In this document: piece after piece, positions 63,441-64,000 of the stretch
Layout of the letters: each line of letters opens with the position of its first letter
Numbering within the stretch: position 1 is the first letter of the stretch
Assembly: GCF_018257515.1 (NCBI RefSeq)
Contig: NZ_JAERJR010000008.1
Location: 79,952-143,951, forward strand
Source: Tatumella sp. JGM118
Lineage (GTDB): Bacteria; Pseudomonadota; Gammaproteobacteria; Enterobacterales; Enterobacteriaceae
Length of the DNA: 64,000 bases
Direction of reading: 5' to 3'
Position numbers and translations under genes: made by a program
The notes under the pieces: model-generated
Told to the model about the DNA's origin: nothing
Database searches by the model: none
The model's input: the letters and a program-made list of their open reading frames with translations, nothing else

Positions 63441-63737
63441 CTAACGCAGTCCGAGCTGAAAGATCATACTCTCAGCCTGACAGCTGAACGTAAAATTCAC
63501 CTGTAAACGTACCCCGCCGGCAGCGTCACAGATCTCGCTCTCGATCCGGCAGGGGTCCGATTCCACCGCCCGTGCATTACCCGTGAGTTGCGCGAGCGCT
63601 GCCTCCGCAGCGGCCCTGTCGGGATAAACCTCTGACCAGTTGGCTGTACAGTCACTGTTATCTATCACCGTGCCGACATCCATACAGCAACAGGCGGCGG
63701 TTTCATTCGCACTGCATTTTTTAATCGCATCAGTCAT
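63441..63737 (-). CDS. yfcZ: YfcZ, DUF406 family
   Basis: A 98-residue protein matching YfcZ/YiiS (DUF406). The cysteine-rich N-terminus (KCSANETAACCCMDVGTVID) and the C-terminal FTFSCQAESMIFQLGLR are conserved. Function unknown. In E. coli it lies between fadI and fadL; here fadI is missing, and fadL, if present, would lie right of the window. Confidence 0.9.
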   Translation of the reverse strand: MTDAIKKCSANETAACCCMDVGTVIDNSDCTANWSEVYPDRAAAEAALAQLTGNARAVESDPCRIESEICDAAGGVRLQVNFTFSCQAESMIFQLGLR

Positions 63738-63939
63738 TGTGCGCTCCGGTAGAGTTAATAATCATTCGCCACAGTGTACGCCCTGAAAGAGTCCCCCTGC
63801 CAGACGAAAACCCGCTTGTGCCGCAAAGAGCACCCAAACTTTGATCCATCTCAAGCCCTATGGCTGACTGCCTGCACCAGTCCCTGCCCGGTACGGTAAA
63901 GGGCATTTCCCCGAACGGCCGGATCCGAAACACAGACAG

Positions 63940-64000
63940 AGTTCAGGGGTTCAGGGGTTCAGGGTCAGGTTCAGGCTTGGGGTTGGGTTGGGTTGGGTTG
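63940..64000 (+). repeat. Second G-rich repeat array, cut by window edge
   Basis: From about 63,940 the sequence turns into GGTTCA and GGGTTG repeats, continuing to the last base. Same strand and same hexamer style as the array at 4,831-4,995. Its full length is not visible. Confidence 0.85.

Overview
The window is a chromosomal segment of a gammaproteobacterium of the order Enterobacterales. Gene order and protein similarity follow the Escherichia coli nuo to fad interval almost exactly: yfaE, a CinA-like gene, elaA, nuoN-A, lrhA, alaA, yfbR, yfbV, ackA-pta, yfcD, hisPMQJ, ubiX, purF-cvpA, dedD-folC-accD, dedA-truA-usg-pdxB, flk, yfcJ, fabB, mnmC, yfcL, epmC, yfcA, mepA, aroC, prmB, smrB, sixA, yfcZ. 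Many E. coli neighbours are missing (elaB, yfbSTU, yfcC, yfcE to yfcH, argT, fadJ, fadI), which suggests a reduced relative such as Erwiniaceae (Tatumella or Erwinia-like). The genus is an inference; the order is firm.

Left part (1-20,200): the tail of the ferredoxin gene yfaE, a 104-bp tandem repeat block, a CinA-like gene, the Tat-exported glucan protein gene opgD, elaA, then an unusual G-rich hexamer array. The complete 13-gene respiratory complex I operon follows on the minus strand (nuoA at the right, nuoN at the left), with fused nuoCD and a strong terminator. lrhA lies upstream of it with its own terminator. Middle part (20,600-43,600): alaA, yfbR, the acetate pathway ackA-pta, a Nudix gene, the histidine/basic amino acid ABC importer with a sigma54/NtrC-type control region, purine (purF, with a PurR box), folate (folC), fatty acid (accD), tRNA (truA) and vitamin B6 (pdxB) genes.

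Right part (43,600-64,000): between pdxB and fabB there are genes that E. coli lacks at this site: an EamA exporter, a rhodanese protein, and a divergent MocR-family PLP regulator with a direct repeat in the shared promoter. An IS200-type element precedes fabB. The fabB/mnmC promoter keeps adjacent FabR- and FadR-type operators. Between yfcL and epmC sits an AT-rich accessory island (about 53.7-57.2 kb). It carries a small unknown gene, an overlapping pair encoding a three-histidine-box membrane hydroxylase (sterol desaturase superfamily) and a PrpF-family isomerase, and a decayed IS3 orfA. This pair is the best candidate for an undescribed pathway. At the right end the fadJ-fadI beta-oxidation pair is replaced by about 560 bp without a gene that contains a run of ten G, and the window ends in a second G-rich repeat array like the one at 4.8 kb.

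No rRNA, tRNA, CRISPR array or prophage was seen.
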